A stretch of 64,000 bases of DNA from JBFWML01 sp050251635 (GTDB lineage Bacteria; Campylobacterota; Campylobacteria; Campylobacterales; SZUA-545): positions 6,045 through 70,044 of the forward strand of contig JBFWML010000005.1 of NCBI GenBank assembly GCA_050251635.1. Direction: 5' to 3'. The notes beneath the pieces were generated by a model that saw only the letters and a program-made list of their open reading frames with translations, did not search any database and had not been told where the DNA came from. Shown here one piece after another: positions 9,082 through 18,117 of the stretch. The number at the start of each line of letters is the position of its first letter. Positions within the stretch are counted from its first letter, which is position 1. The translations under genes were made by a program, and so were the position numbers.

Positions 9082-10482
9082 GTGGATAGCGAAGCGCAAA
9101 AGCTCTTAGAGCAGTACAAGGCGGTGATCGATCGCAGCACAATTGTGTCCAAAACGGACCCGCGCGGCGTCATTACCTACGCCAATGCGAAGTTCTGCGA
9201 AATTTCCGGCTACACCCCCGAAGAGCTGATCGGCCGTCCGCACAATATTGTGCGTCATCCCGATATGCCCGCCGAAGCCTTCAGGCAGATGTGGGAGACG
9301 ATTAAGGCGGGCCAACCGTGGCACGGCGTGGTGAAAAACCGCACCAAAGAGGGCCGCACCTATGTGGTCGATGCGGTGATCACCCCGATTTTTGACGCAA
9401 GCGGCAACATTGCGGAATATATCGGCGTGCGCACCGACATTACCGAGATCGAACAGCTGCGCGAGCGGCTGGCGCAGGATCTGGAGCGCACCACCGAGGG
9501 GTACAACCACTCCCTCAACCGCTCCAGCGAATACGAACGCGCCATCCGCGAAAGCACCATTCTTTCGCGCACCGATATTGACGGCAACATCATTTACATC
9601 AACGATCGCTTCACCGAAGTGACCGGGTTTGCGCCCAATGAGGTGCTGGGCCGCACCCACAATCTGCTGCGCCACCCCGGCAACTCCGATGCGCTTTATC
9701 TGGACATCTGGCACACGCTTCACGCGGGGCGTACATGGCGCGGCACCATTAAAAACCGGGCCAAAGACGGCCGCACGATCTGGCTCGATTCGATTCTGGT
9801 GCCGATCAAAAACACCGGCGGCGAAATTGAGGAGTTTTTCGGCATCCGTCACGACATCACGCCGGTGATGAAGCTGCACGAAGAGCTCGAAAACACCCAG
9901 CGGGAGGTGATCTACCGCATGGGCGAGATTGGCGAGATGCGCAACAAAGAGACCGGTAACCACGTGCGCCGCGTGGCCGAATATTCGCGGCTTTTGGCCC
10001 GCAAAGCGGGGCTGGACGCGCAAGCGTGCGAAACCCTCTACGCCGCCGCGCCGATGCACGATATCGGCAAGGTCGCCATTCCCGATTCGGTGCTGCTCAA
10101 ACCCGATCGCCTCACCCCCGAAGAGTTCGAGATTATCAAAACCCACGCCGAAGCGGGCTATGCGGTGCTGCGCTGCAGCGAACGGCCCATTTTGCAAGCG
10201 GCGGCCATTGTGGCCTACCAGCACCACGAACGCTGGGACGGCGGCGGTTACCCGCAGGGGCTTAGGGGCGAAGCCATTCACATCTTCGGCCGTATCACCG
10301 CCATTGCCGACGTCTTTGACGCATTGGGTAGCGAACGGCCCTACAAGGAAGCGTGGAATACGGAGCGTATTATCGAGCTGTTTCGATCCGAGCGGGGCAA
10401 ACAGTTCGATCCGCGCCTAAGCGATCTTTTTTTGGAAAATTTCGAGGAGTTTGCCGCCATCCGCAAACAGCTTGAGGACTAA
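9082..10482 (+). CDS. PAS-PAS-HD-GYP protein, probable c-di-GMP phosphodiesterase
   Basis: This is a 466-residue soluble protein with two tandem Aer-type PAS domains (about 10-130, with NIVRHPDMP, and 145-265, with NLLRHPG), followed by an HD-GYP domain (about 280-460). The HD-GYP motifs are intact: GNHVRRVAEYS, MHDIGKVAIPD, HHERWDGGGYPQGL and ADVFDAL. Hydrolysis of cyclic di-GMP under redox or ligand control by the PAS domains is inferred. The GTG start at 9082 gives a protein that begins with the typical LLEQYKAVID lead-in shared with the PAS protein at 62732. The 152 bases upstream carry no gene. Confidence 0.92.
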   Translation: MDSEAQKLLEQYKAVIDRSTIVSKTDPRGVITYANAKFCEISGYTPEELIGRPHNIVRHPDMPAEAFRQMWETIKAGQPWHGVVKNRTKEGRTYVVDAVITPIFDASGNIAEYIGVRTDITEIEQLRERLAQDLERTTEGYNHSLNRSSEYERAIRESTILSRTDIDGNIIYINDRFTEVTGFAPNEVLGRTHNLLRHPGNSDALYLDIWHTLHAGRTWRGTIKNRAKDGRTIWLDSILVPIKNTGGEIEEFFGIRHDITPVMKLHEELENTQREVIYRMGEIGEMRNKETGNHVRRVAEYSRLLARKAGLDAQACETLYAAAPMHDIGKVAIPDSVLLKPDRLTPEEFEIIKTHAEAGYAVLRCSERPILQAAAIVAYQHHERWDGGGYPQGLRGEAIHIFGRITAIADVFDALGSERPYKEAWNTERIIELFRSERGKQFDPRLSDLFLENFEEFAAIRKQLED

Positions 10483-10507
10483 CGGCGCGGTAGTTTCACG
10501 CGCAAAA

Positions 10508-10516
10508 TGCTAAAAT
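10508..10516 (+). promoter_or_regulatory. Extended -10 promoter for metG
   Basis: TGCTAAAAT is an extended -10 element (TGn plus TAAAAT) 38 bases before the metG ATG. No clear -35 element is seen, which is common in Campylobacterota. The same TGCTAAAATCC string precedes the ABC-F leader at 37858. Confidence 0.5.
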
Positions 10517-10553
10517 CCCGCCCATCAAAGCCCCAGGGCTCACAGGATTTGGC

Positions 10554-12491
10554 ATGACTAACCGCTTTTATGTAACCACGCCCATCTATTACGTTAACGA
10601 CGTGCCCCATATCGGCCATGCCTATACCACCATTATTGCCGACGCGCTGGCCAGAAACGCGCGGCTGCGCGGCCGGGAAACCTACTTTCTCACCGGAACC
10701 GACGAACACGGCCAGAAGATCGAGCAGGCGGCCAAGGCGCGGGGCGAAACCCCCGCTGTGTATGCCGACAAAATCAGCGGCGAGTTTAAAAAACTGTGGG
10801 AATCGTTTGGCATTACCCACGATCGTTTTATCCGCACCACCGACGCCGATCATATGCAAGGCGTTCAAAAAGCCTTTGAGGTGATGCTGGCCAAGGGCGA
10901 TATTTACAAGGGTGAGTTCGAGGGCCACTACTGCATCTCCTGCGAAACCTTCTTCACCGAAACCCAGCTTCTCGAAGGCAACGTGTGCCCCGACTGCGGC
11001 CGCCCCACAACAATGCTCAAGGAGGAAAACTACTTTTTCCGCCTGAGCAAATACGAAAAACCGCTTTTGGAGTGGTACAACAGCAGTGAAAACGTCATTC
11101 TGCCCAAATCCCGCCGTAACGAAGTGGCGCGGTTTGTTGAGGGCGGTCTGGATGATCTCTCCATCACCCGCACCAGCTTCGAGTGGGGCATTAAACTCCC
11201 CCAGAGCGCGAACGATCCCAAGCACGTCATCTATGTCTGGCTCGATGCGCTGATGAACTACGCCACGGCGCTCGGCTACGGCACGGACGAAAAAAACATG
11301 GCCTTCTGGCCCGCCAATGTGCAGCTGATCGGTAAAGACATTTTGCGTTTTCATGCCATCTACTGGCCTGCGTTTTTGATGAGCTTGGGGCTTGAGCTGC
11401 CCCGCTGCGTGGCGGCGCATGGCTGGTGGACGCGCGACGGCGCCAAAATGAGCAAATCCAAGGGCAACGTCATCAACCCTAAAGAGGTTGCCGATGCCTA
11501 CGGGCTGGATAACTTCCGCTATTTCATGCTCCGCGAAGTGCCCTTCGGTCAGGACGGCGACTTTGCCCAGCGCGCCATGATCGACCGCATCAACAGCGAC
11601 TTGGGTAATGACCTGGGCAACCTCTTAAACCGCCTGATCGGCATGGGGGAGAAGTACTTCGAAAACCGCCCCGCCTGCGCCGGTTTTAGCCATTTTGAAA
11701 ACGAAAAAAAGCAAGCGGCGGAGATTATCGCGTCGCTGGAGCCGCTCTTTGAAACGATGCAGCTTAACCGCTATCTGGAGGAGTTGTGGAAGCTCTTTAC
11801 CATTGGCAACAAGGCGATCAACGACTTTAAACCGTGGGAAAAGATGAAAGCGGGCGACAGCGACGCGGTGGCGCAGTTGCTGGTTTTTGTGGGCAACCTG
11901 CTGGCCAAGGGCGCTTTGTTATTGCACCCGGTCATGCCGGAAAAAACGCAGGCGATCGCCGCCGCGCTGGGCGTGAAACTGGACGCCGCAACCCGCACAA
12001 GGCTGGTCGATCAAAACGAATGGCTGATGAGCTTTGCCATCACCAAATGCGATCCGCTTTTCCCGCGCATCGAAGCGCCGCTGATGCCCGAAGCGCCGCA
12101 AATGGTCATCGAAAGCGCCACCAGCGAAGAAAAACCCGCCGCCAAAAAAGCCGAGCCGGACGCATCGGTCATTACGATCGACGAGTTTTTCAAAACGCTT
12201 ATTAAGGTCGGAACCGTCGTTGAGGCCAAAACCGTCGAAAAAAGCACCAAGTTGCTGGTGCTCAAGGTTGACCTCGGCGAGGGCGAACCGCGTCAGATCG
12301 TTTCGGGCATCCGCGAGTTCTACACCCCCGAATCGCTGATTGGCACGCAGGTGTGCGTGGTGGCCAACCTCAAGCCCGCCAAACTGATGGGCCTTGAAAG
12401 TCAAGGGATGGTGCTGGCCGCCAAGGACGGCAGCGGACTTAGGCTGATTCGCCCCGAAGCGCCCCGCGAGAACGGCACCAAGGTTTCATGA
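10554..12491 (+). CDS. metG: Methionyl-tRNA synthetase
   Basis: This is a 645-residue class I aminoacyl-tRNA synthetase that charges tRNA-Met. The HIGH motif is PHIGHAYTT near residue 20. The zinc knuckle has CISC and CPDC pairs near residues 127-147, and the KMSKSKGN loop is near residue 298. A C-terminal OB-fold tRNA-binding (Trbp111-like) domain starts after about residue 540 and serves for dimerisation and tRNA binding. It overlaps the next gene by four bases (ATGA), so the two are translationally coupled. The metG position after the fbp block matches Campylobacter gene order. Confidence 0.97.
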   Translation: MTNRFYVTTPIYYVNDVPHIGHAYTTIIADALARNARLRGRETYFLTGTDEHGQKIEQAAKARGETPAVYADKISGEFKKLWESFGITHDRFIRTTDADHMQGVQKAFEVMLAKGDIYKGEFEGHYCISCETFFTETQLLEGNVCPDCGRPTTMLKEENYFFRLSKYEKPLLEWYNSSENVILPKSRRNEVARFVEGGLDDLSITRTSFEWGIKLPQSANDPKHVIYVWLDALMNYATALGYGTDEKNMAFWPANVQLIGKDILRFHAIYWPAFLMSLGLELPRCVAAHGWWTRDGAKMSKSKGNVINPKEVADAYGLDNFRYFMLREVPFGQDGDFAQRAMIDRINSDLGNDLGNLLNRLIGMGEKYFENRPACAGFSHFENEKKQAAEIIASLEPLFETMQLNRYLEELWKLFTIGNKAINDFKPWEKMKAGDSDAVAQLLVFVGNLLAKGALLLHPVMPEKTQAIAAALGVKLDAATRTRLVDQNEWLMSFAITKCDPLFPRIEAPLMPEAPQMVIESATSEEKPAAKKAEPDASVITIDEFFKTLIKVGTVVEAKTVEKSTKLLVLKVDLGEGEPRQIVSGIREFYTPESLIGTQVCVVANLKPAKLMGLESQGMVLAAKDGSGLRLIRPEAPRENGTKVS

Positions 12492-13417
12492 GGCTGGCCT
12501 CGCTGGCCGAAATTGTCCGCGGGCGGCTGCTCAACACCCCTTCGGTCAGCCATGTCAACCGCTTCGTTTTCGAGGCGGCCAAGGTGCGGCGGGGCGATTG
12601 TTATATCGCCTTTTTTGAGGAAGCGTCCCTGTGGCCAAAGGCGATCGAAAACGGTGCCTATGCGGTGATTTACGAGGGCGATCGCGCGGCGGCGACGGAT
12701 TTGGAGATTGGCTGGATTCGCGTCAAAGAGCCCGAACGCGCCCTGCTGGGTCTGCTCCGTTTTATGCTGGTCGAAAAAAACACCGTTGTTTACCGCGCCG
12801 ATCGCGTCACCTTGGCCCTTTGCCGCGCCTATCTAAAGGATGCGCCCCTGTATGCCGCCTTCGAACCCCGGGCCGCTTTGGAGCGGCTACAGGCCGAAGG
12901 CCCCGCCGCGCTGCTCTTGATCGACGAGTCCGCGCCGATCGCTCAGGCGGCGCCCGAAGCGCAACCGATCACCCCTGCACCGCTGAATGCCGCGCCCAAG
13001 GGGCTGTTCGAAACCGTTATCGTTACCGAATCGGGGCCGGTCCGGTTGCCGGTTTCTGCGCTTTTTTTAGATGCCTTGGGCCGTTTGGCCGCCCTGTCGC
13101 TAAGTCACGGTTTTGTTTTGCGCTGGCACACCCACGCTCCCGCCCTGGGCCGGTTTGAGCCGGTATCGATAGGCTTTGGGGACCGGGTGTTAATTTTTGA
13201 CGATGCGTCGGAGGCTCAGGCGCAGTCGGCGCTGGCCTATGTGCGCCAAAACGCGCCCTGGGCCAAAGTGTTTGCGCCGCCCCTGCTGTCCGTTGACGAG
13301 CTGGCCGCTTTGCTGATGCGAACCCCCTTTCAGTACGCCTACCTCAACGGCTGTGCAAAAGAGCCGCTGCTGGCGGCCCTTGAGGCGGCCAGACCCCGCA
13401 CGCCTTCGCTTTTTTAG
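12488..13417 (+). CDS. Conserved protein with MurE/MurF-N-like region
   Basis: This is a 309-residue protein translationally coupled to metG. Its first 100 residues resemble the N-terminal substrate-binding domain of Mur ligases (for example SHVNRFVFEAAKVRRGDCYIAF and ENGAYAVIYEGD). No Walker A or central ATPase domain follows, so it is not a complete ligase. The rest is Ala-rich without recognised motifs. A homologue following metG is recalled for Campylobacter (Cj0837c). A role in peptidoglycan metabolism would be speculation based only on the N-terminal resemblance. Confidence 0.72.
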   Translation: MRLASLAEIVRGRLLNTPSVSHVNRFVFEAAKVRRGDCYIAFFEEASLWPKAIENGAYAVIYEGDRAAATDLEIGWIRVKEPERALLGLLRFMLVEKNTVVYRADRVTLALCRAYLKDAPLYAAFEPRAALERLQAEGPAALLLIDESAPIAQAAPEAQPITPAPLNAAPKGLFETVIVTESGPVRLPVSALFLDALGRLAALSLSHGFVLRWHTHAPALGRFEPVSIGFGDRVLIFDDASEAQAQSALAYVRQNAPWAKVFAPPLLSVDELAALLMRTPFQYAYLNGCAKEPLLAALEAARPRTPSLF

Positions 13418-13506
13418 TCATTTTCAGTTGACCCTAACGCCAATAATGATTTAATCTCTCAAAAACCGTAGCGGACTCGTTTTCCTTTGACCCAATCTGA
13501 CAGGGG

Positions 13507-15006
13507 GTGTTTTTGCAACAGATCAAAGATTTTCTACACCTTTTTATCCATGCCGCCAAAAATCTGATGCCCATTGTGATTGTGGTTGCCTTTTTTCAGA
13601 TTTTCGTGTTGGGTCAGGTGCCTGAAAATCTGGTCTCGATCGCGATCGGGCTTTTGATTGTCATGGTCGGCGTGGCGCTTTTTTTGCAAGGGCTGGAGCT
13701 GGGGATTTTCCCTATTGCCAAAAACCTCTCCAACGATTTTGCGCGCCGGGGCAATCTTTTTTTGCTCCTTGTTTTCGGCTTTTGTATCGGCTTTTCGGCG
13801 GTGGTGGCCGAACCGGCGCTGATCGCAGTGGCTGCACAGGCGCAGGCGATCAGCCAAGGGCGCATCGATGCGCTGACCTTGCGGCTGATTGTGGCCTTTT
13901 CGGTGGGCTTTGTCATTGCGCTGGGGGTGTTGCGCACCATTTTGGGCCACCCGATCCACTGGTATCTCATAACCGGCTATATACTGGTGCTTACCGTGAC
14001 CTTCTTTGCCCCCGAAGAGATTGTGGGGCTGGCCTACGACAGCGGCGGCGTGACGACCAATATCGTCACCGTGCCGCTCATTGCCGCCATGGGCGTGGGG
14101 CTGGCCGCTTCAATCCGCGGGCGCAATCCGCTGACCGACGGATTTGGTCTGGTGGCGTTGGCGGTGATGGTGCCGATGATCACCGTGCAACTCTACGGCG
14201 TGCTGGTTTATACCTTTGGCGAAGCGGGCGAAGTGGCGGCATTGGCGGTTCAAGAAGCAAAAAGCGCCGCCCATCCGGCGATGAAGGTGCTGGGCGATCT
14301 GCTCGGGATGCTCCGCGATGTGGCGCCGATTATTGCCGTGGTGCTCTTTTTTCAATATGTGGTTTTAAAACGCCATATTCCCCACTTGCACAAGGTAGTG
14401 GCGGGTTTTGCCATGGTGATTGTGGGTCTGTACGCCTTTGTGGTGGGGCTCAAACTGGGGCTTTTTCCCATCGGCAGCGCCATGGCCGAACAGCTCATAG
14501 CGCTGGAGGGCTACTTCTGGCTGTATGTGTTTGCCTTTGCCATCGGTTTTGCCACCACCATGGCCGAACCGGCGCTGATTGCCGTGGGGCAGCAAGCCCA
14601 GGAGGCGGCCAACGGCAAACTCAACGGGCAACTGATTCGCCTTTTGGTGGCACTGGGGGTGGCGATCGGCATTACGGTGGGGGTGCACCGCATTATCACC
14701 GGCGATTCGATCCACTACTACATTATGGCGGGCTATATTTTTGTGGTGTTTTTGACCGCCTTTGCGCCGCGTTATATTGTGGCGCTGGCCTTTGACTTGG
14801 GCGGCGTAACCACCTCCGAGGTGACCGTGCCGCTGGTAACGGCGCTGGGGATCGGTCTTGCCATGAATATCGAGGGGCGCAGCGTGCTGATTGACGGCTT
14901 TGGGCTGATCGCCTTTGCGTCGATTTTTCCGATTATCACGGTGATGCTCTATGCGATCGCCGTTGAACTCAAAACCAAACACCTAACGAAGGAGGCAATC
15001 CAGTGA
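13507..15006 (+). CDS. DUF1538 membrane protein, internally duplicated transporter-like
   Basis: This is a 499-residue polytopic membrane protein composed of two homologous halves (about 1-245 and 250-499). Each half repeats the same landmarks: a GLxLGxFPI motif, an AEPALIAV motif followed by a Q-rich segment, and a DSGGVTTN or DLGGVTTS motif before TVPL. This architecture matches the DUF1538 family, whose substrate is unknown. The GTG start follows AGGGGG at close spacing. It overlaps the PII-like gene by four bases, and a CBS gene follows. This suggests a transporter controlled by nucleotide-sensing partner proteins. Confidence 0.88.
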   Translation: MFLQQIKDFLHLFIHAAKNLMPIVIVVAFFQIFVLGQVPENLVSIAIGLLIVMVGVALFLQGLELGIFPIAKNLSNDFARRGNLFLLLVFGFCIGFSAVVAEPALIAVAAQAQAISQGRIDALTLRLIVAFSVGFVIALGVLRTILGHPIHWYLITGYILVLTVTFFAPEEIVGLAYDSGGVTTNIVTVPLIAAMGVGLAASIRGRNPLTDGFGLVALAVMVPMITVQLYGVLVYTFGEAGEVAALAVQEAKSAAHPAMKVLGDLLGMLRDVAPIIAVVLFFQYVVLKRHIPHLHKVVAGFAMVIVGLYAFVVGLKLGLFPIGSAMAEQLIALEGYFWLYVFAFAIGFATTMAEPALIAVGQQAQEAANGKLNGQLIRLLVALGVAIGITVGVHRIITGDSIHYYIMAGYIFVVFLTAFAPRYIVALAFDLGGVTTSEVTVPLVTALGIGLAMNIEGRSVLIDGFGLIAFASIFPIITVMLYAIAVELKTKHLTKEAIQ

Positions 15007-15350
15007 AATTTTCGGCGCTTGTAGCCATTTTGGCCGAGGATATGGAAGAGAAGGCGATCGCATCGGCCCGCAAGGCCGGGGCGGGGGGTGTGACCATTCT
15101 AAACGGCCGCGGGATTGGGGCGCAGGAGAAGAAAACCTTTTTCGGCCTGACCTATGAGGGCAGTCAGTCGGTCTTGATTTTTGTGCTGGAGCGCAAACTG
15201 TCGGTGACGGTGCTTAAATGCCTGACCAAAGAGCTGGATCTGGGCAGTCACTCCAAGGGGGTTGTTTTTAGCCTGCCGCTGGAGCATATCGCCGGGATCG
15301 ACCCGGTGCAGATTCAGCAGTTTGAACAACGCATAAAGGATGAGCTATGA
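15003..15350 (+). CDS. PII-like signalling protein
   Basis: This is a 115-residue protein with the ferredoxin-like PII fold, judged from its length and beta-alpha-beta pattern: an N-terminal MKFSALVAIL strand, a Gly-rich GAGGVTILNGRGIG turn, a central loop and a C-terminal helix. It lacks the canonical GlnB uridylylation Tyr context, so it is a PII-like regulator rather than GlnB. The GTG start overlaps the TGA of the DUF1538 gene (GTGA), and the stop overlaps a downstream ATG. It probably binds the adjacent transporter in response to a small effector. Confidence 0.8.
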   Translation: MKFSALVAILAEDMEEKAIASARKAGAGGVTILNGRGIGAQEKKTFFGLTYEGSQSVLIFVLERKLSVTVLKCLTKELDLGSHSKGVVFSLPLEHIAGIDPVQIQQFEQRIKDEL

Positions 15351-15361
15351 AGGAGGCCTGC

Positions 15362-15757
15362 ATGTTAGTCAAAGATATTATGGTCCGGGATGTGGTGATG
15401 GTTTCGCCCTTTGCGACCCTGCGCGAGGCGATGAGCCTGATGAAAAAGAACAAAGTCAAAGCGCTGGTGATGGACAAGCGTCACGAACACGACGCCTACG
15501 GCATTTTGACCTATACCACGCTGCTGCGCACCATTGTGGCCGAAGACGGCGATATCGATCTGATCAACGTGTACGACGTGGCCGCCAAACCGGTCATTAC
15601 CGTCAGCCGCGAGCTGGAGATTAAGCACGTGGCGAGGCTGATGGTCAATCAGGGCATCAGGCGCGTTGTTGTAACATTAAACAACAAACTCGAAGGGTTG
15701 ATTACGATGGACGACATCGTAGGGGCCATCTTGGAGGTCGTCGAACAGCAAGGCTGA
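15362..15757 (+). CDS. Twin-CBS-domain protein
   Basis: This 131-residue protein consists almost entirely of a pair of CBS motifs (about 1-60 and 70-128), with recognisable MVRDVVMVSPFATLREAMSL and GLITMDDIVGAIL ends. CBS pairs usually bind AMP, ATP or similar ligands. The ATG at 15362 is preferred over one at 15347 because a strong GGAGG lies five bases ahead of it. It is the third gene of the DUF1538 operon and probably adds adenine-nucleotide sensing to the transporter. Confidence 0.88.
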   Translation: MLVKDIMVRDVVMVSPFATLREAMSLMKKNKVKALVMDKRHEHDAYGILTYTTLLRTIVAEDGDIDLINVYDVAAKPVITVSRELEIKHVARLMVNQGIRRVVVTLNNKLEGLITMDDIVGAILEVVEQQG

Positions 15758-15774
15758 AAGGATATTCCGCCCGG

Positions 15775-17133
15775 ATGAGAAAAGCGGCATCGGTTTTCTG
15801 CGTTCTTCTGTGTTTTGCCTCCGCCGCTTTAAGCGAAGCCAAACTTCATCAAGCCCTTTGGCCTCCGGCGAAAACCCAGGAGAGCCAAAGCGGCGATTTT
15901 CTCCGCTTTAATCTTTACAAACACAACGGCGGCCCCGCCAGCAATACGTTGCTGGTCATCGGCGGGGTCCACGGCGACGAACCGGGCGGCTATTTCGCCG
16001 CTAGCCTGCTGGCAACCCATTACCGCATCACAAAGGGCAGCTTGTGGGTAGTGCCCAACCTGAACTTTGAGAGCATTATCAAAAACCGCCGCGGCATCTA
16101 CGGCGATATGAACCGCAAGTTTGCCAAGGTCGAAAAAAACGATCCGGACTACGCCTCGGTGCAGCGCATCAAAGAGGTGGTGCTCGACCCCCGCGTTGAC
16201 CTGGTGATCAACCTGCACGACGGCCACGGTTTTTACCGCGAACGGTGGGAGAACTACATCTTCAACCCCCGCGCGTGGGGGCAGACCTTTGTGATCGACC
16301 AAAAAACCTTGGCGCAGGCGAAGTTCGGCAATATGGACGAGATCGCCAAAAGAATCAGCGAAAAGCTCAACGGCAATCTGGCTGAAGATCACCATTTCTT
16401 CAGTATCAAAAACACCGAGACCCGCTACAAAGACGAAGAGATGCAGCGCTCTTTGACCTATTTTGCGGTGACCAATCTCAAACCGGCCTTTGGTCAGGAG
16501 ACGAGCAAAAATATCGATGCGCTCGCGGTGAAGGTGGAGTACCATCTGCGTTCGATCGAGGAGTTTATGAAACTCATGGATATTGAGTTTGAACGCAGTT
16601 TCGAGCTGAATTTTGAAGGCATCCAGCAGGCGCTCAGCGGCTATGGCAGCTTGAGCATCAACGGCCATATTACGCTCAATCTGCTCGATCTGCGCAGCGT
16701 GTTGCGTTTTGTGCCCATGGCGGATGAGGGGAACCGTTTTGAGTTCGAGCACCCGCTCGGCGCGGTGAAGCGGGTCGATAACCGTTACGATCTTTTCATC
16801 GGCAATAAGCATATCAGTTCGCTCTACCCGCAAATCTTCAAGCTTGACTGCAACAACACCGAAGCGGTTTTTGTGGTTGACGGCGTGAGAAAAACCGTCA
16901 AAATGGGCGAGACGATCGAGGTCGCCCGCAGCTTTAGAGTGGATAAAGAGGTGCCCATGCGCGTCAACGTCATCGGTTTTTCCAAGCCCGGCGTCGAGAG
17001 CGAAGAGGACATCGATATCAGCGCGGCAGATATGATCAGAGGTTTCTCACAGGATGTCCGCGCCGCCACCTACCGCGTGGAGTTTTACAGCAACGGCGCC
17101 TTCTGCGGCATGGTCAACGTCCGCTTCCGCTAA
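15775..17133 (+). CDS. Zinc D,L-carboxypeptidase, Pgp1/Csd4 type
   Basis: This is a 452-residue exported metallopeptidase with a signal peptide (about 1-20, ending ASAALSEA). GGVHGDEPGGY supplies the His and Glu zinc ligands, NRKFAK follows, and INLHDGHGF supplies the third ligand. This order matches the M14/M99-type D,L-carboxypeptidases Pgp1 (C. jejuni) and Csd4 (H. pylori), which trim tripeptide to dipeptide in peptidoglycan and set helical cell shape. The C-terminal beta-rich region is also typical. It follows the CBS gene by 17 bases and converges with the nitrilase-like gene, overlapping by four bases. Confidence 0.87.
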   Translation: MRKAASVFCVLLCFASAALSEAKLHQALWPPAKTQESQSGDFLRFNLYKHNGGPASNTLLVIGGVHGDEPGGYFAASLLATHYRITKGSLWVVPNLNFESIIKNRRGIYGDMNRKFAKVEKNDPDYASVQRIKEVVLDPRVDLVINLHDGHGFYRERWENYIFNPRAWGQTFVIDQKTLAQAKFGNMDEIAKRISEKLNGNLAEDHHFFSIKNTETRYKDEEMQRSLTYFAVTNLKPAFGQETSKNIDALAVKVEYHLRSIEEFMKLMDIEFERSFELNFEGIQQALSGYGSLSINGHITLNLLDLRSVLRFVPMADEGNRFEFEHPLGAVKRVDNRYDLFIGNKHISSLYPQIFKLDCNNTEAVFVVDGVRKTVKMGETIEVARSFRVDKEVPMRVNVIGFSKPGVESEEDIDISAADMIRGFSQDVRAATYRVEFYSNGAFCGMVNVRFR

Positions 17134-17951
17134 AACTCCCGCTTTTTCAGCGCGCGGGCAAAGCCAAAGGCCCGGCGCGCTTCGCCCACCTCCCGCTTAT
17201 CCAGCGAGGCAATCAGCAACCCTTCGCGGTCGTCCAGCGCGTTTTCGATTTCGCCGAAGGGATTGCACAGCAGCGAATTGCCGTAAAACTCCCAGCGGTG
17301 CGCCCCCTCTTCATAGTCGCCAATCCGGTTGACCCGCAGCAGATAGCACCCGCCGGTAAAGGAGCGCGATTTGAGCAGCGTTTGCCACCGGGCGAAGGAT
17401 TCAAAGGTGCTGGCTGTCGGCACAATCACCAGATCGACGCGCCGCTCGATCAGTTTGTGCCAAAGCAGATCGAAATGCAGTTCGTAACCGCTCAGCAGCG
17501 CCACTTTAAAACCCTGTTCGCTAAAGATGGGCGGCATCTGTAAAGCGGCGGTTTCATTGGCAAAAAAACGCTCTTCGTTCCAGTGGGGATAGTCCATCAA
17601 AATCTGCTGATCGCTGCGGTACACCCGCCCCGGCGTAAAGCGGTAAAGGGCTTTGTATATCTGTTTGTTTTGCACCGTCACCAGCGGCGCTATCAGCGTC
17701 ATGTTGTAGTGCAGGGCCGATTTTTTCAGGTTTTCGTAGTGGTGTTCGCCCTGTTCGCGCACAAAGGAGAGCGGCATCTTCTCCAGCTCTTTAAAAAAGA
17801 GGTTGCAGACATATTCGCCCAGCACCGCCACGCGGCAGCCGCGGGCCTTGGCTTGGGTGAGAAAATAGTCCAGCCGTGCCGAGCCCAGCGCCAAACTGCC
17901 GGTCTGGATGGCGGCGAGGTTAAGCACCCTCTTTGGGTTGGTGTTCTTCAT
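17130..17951 (-). CDS. Nitrilase-fold protein lacking the catalytic Lys and Cys
   Basis: This is a 273-residue member of the carbon-nitrogen hydrolase fold. The Glu of the usual Glu-Lys-Cys triad is present in AVLGEYV. The segment that should read YRKxH reads VYRSDQQ, and the nucleophile loop that should read ICYDL reads LSGYEL, so both the Lys and the Cys are replaced (Ser and Gly). The remaining fold landmarks are present (FYGNSLLCNPFGE, RSFTGGCYLL). It is therefore probably a pseudoenzyme or binding protein. It overlaps xseB by 32 bases at the 3' end of the guaB-metX-xseB run. Confidence 0.85.
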   Translation of the reverse strand: MKNTNPKRVLNLAAIQTGSLALGSARLDYFLTQAKARGCRVAVLGEYVCNLFFKELEKMPLSFVREQGEHHYENLKKSALHYNMTLIAPLVTVQNKQIYKALYRFTPGRVYRSDQQILMDYPHWNEERFFANETAALQMPPIFSEQGFKVALLSGYELHFDLLWHKLIERRVDLVIVPTASTFESFARWQTLLKSRSFTGGCYLLRVNRIGDYEEGAHRWEFYGNSLLCNPFGEIENALDDREGLLIASLDKREVGEARRAFGFARALKKREF

Positions 17952-18117
17952 ATTCCAATTTCGCCGTTTCCAACAGTTTAGCCGCCTCTTCGAGCAGCCG
18001 GGTTCCTTCGCGGTAAAGCGCGGTGGCCTTGTCTAGCGGCAAATCGGGGGCGGACAACTCTTTGAGGATTGTTTTGGCCGCTTCGATCCGCGCTTCGTAA
18101 CTGAGTTCTTCTTGCAT
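17920..18117 (-). CDS. xseB: Exodeoxyribonuclease VII small subunit
   Basis: This is a 65-residue helical protein of the XseB family. It forms the small subunit of exodeoxyribonuclease VII, which degrades single-stranded DNA in both directions. The hallmark segment runs LPLDKATALYREGTRLLEEA, followed by a Lys/Glu-rich tail. Its start touches the metX stop by one base, so it is cotranscribed with metX, and it overlaps the nitrilase-like gene downstream. No xseA is in the window. Confidence 0.9.
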   Translation of the reverse strand: MQEELSYEARIEAAKTILKELSAPDLPLDKATALYREGTRLLEEAAKLLETAKLEYEEHQPKEGA

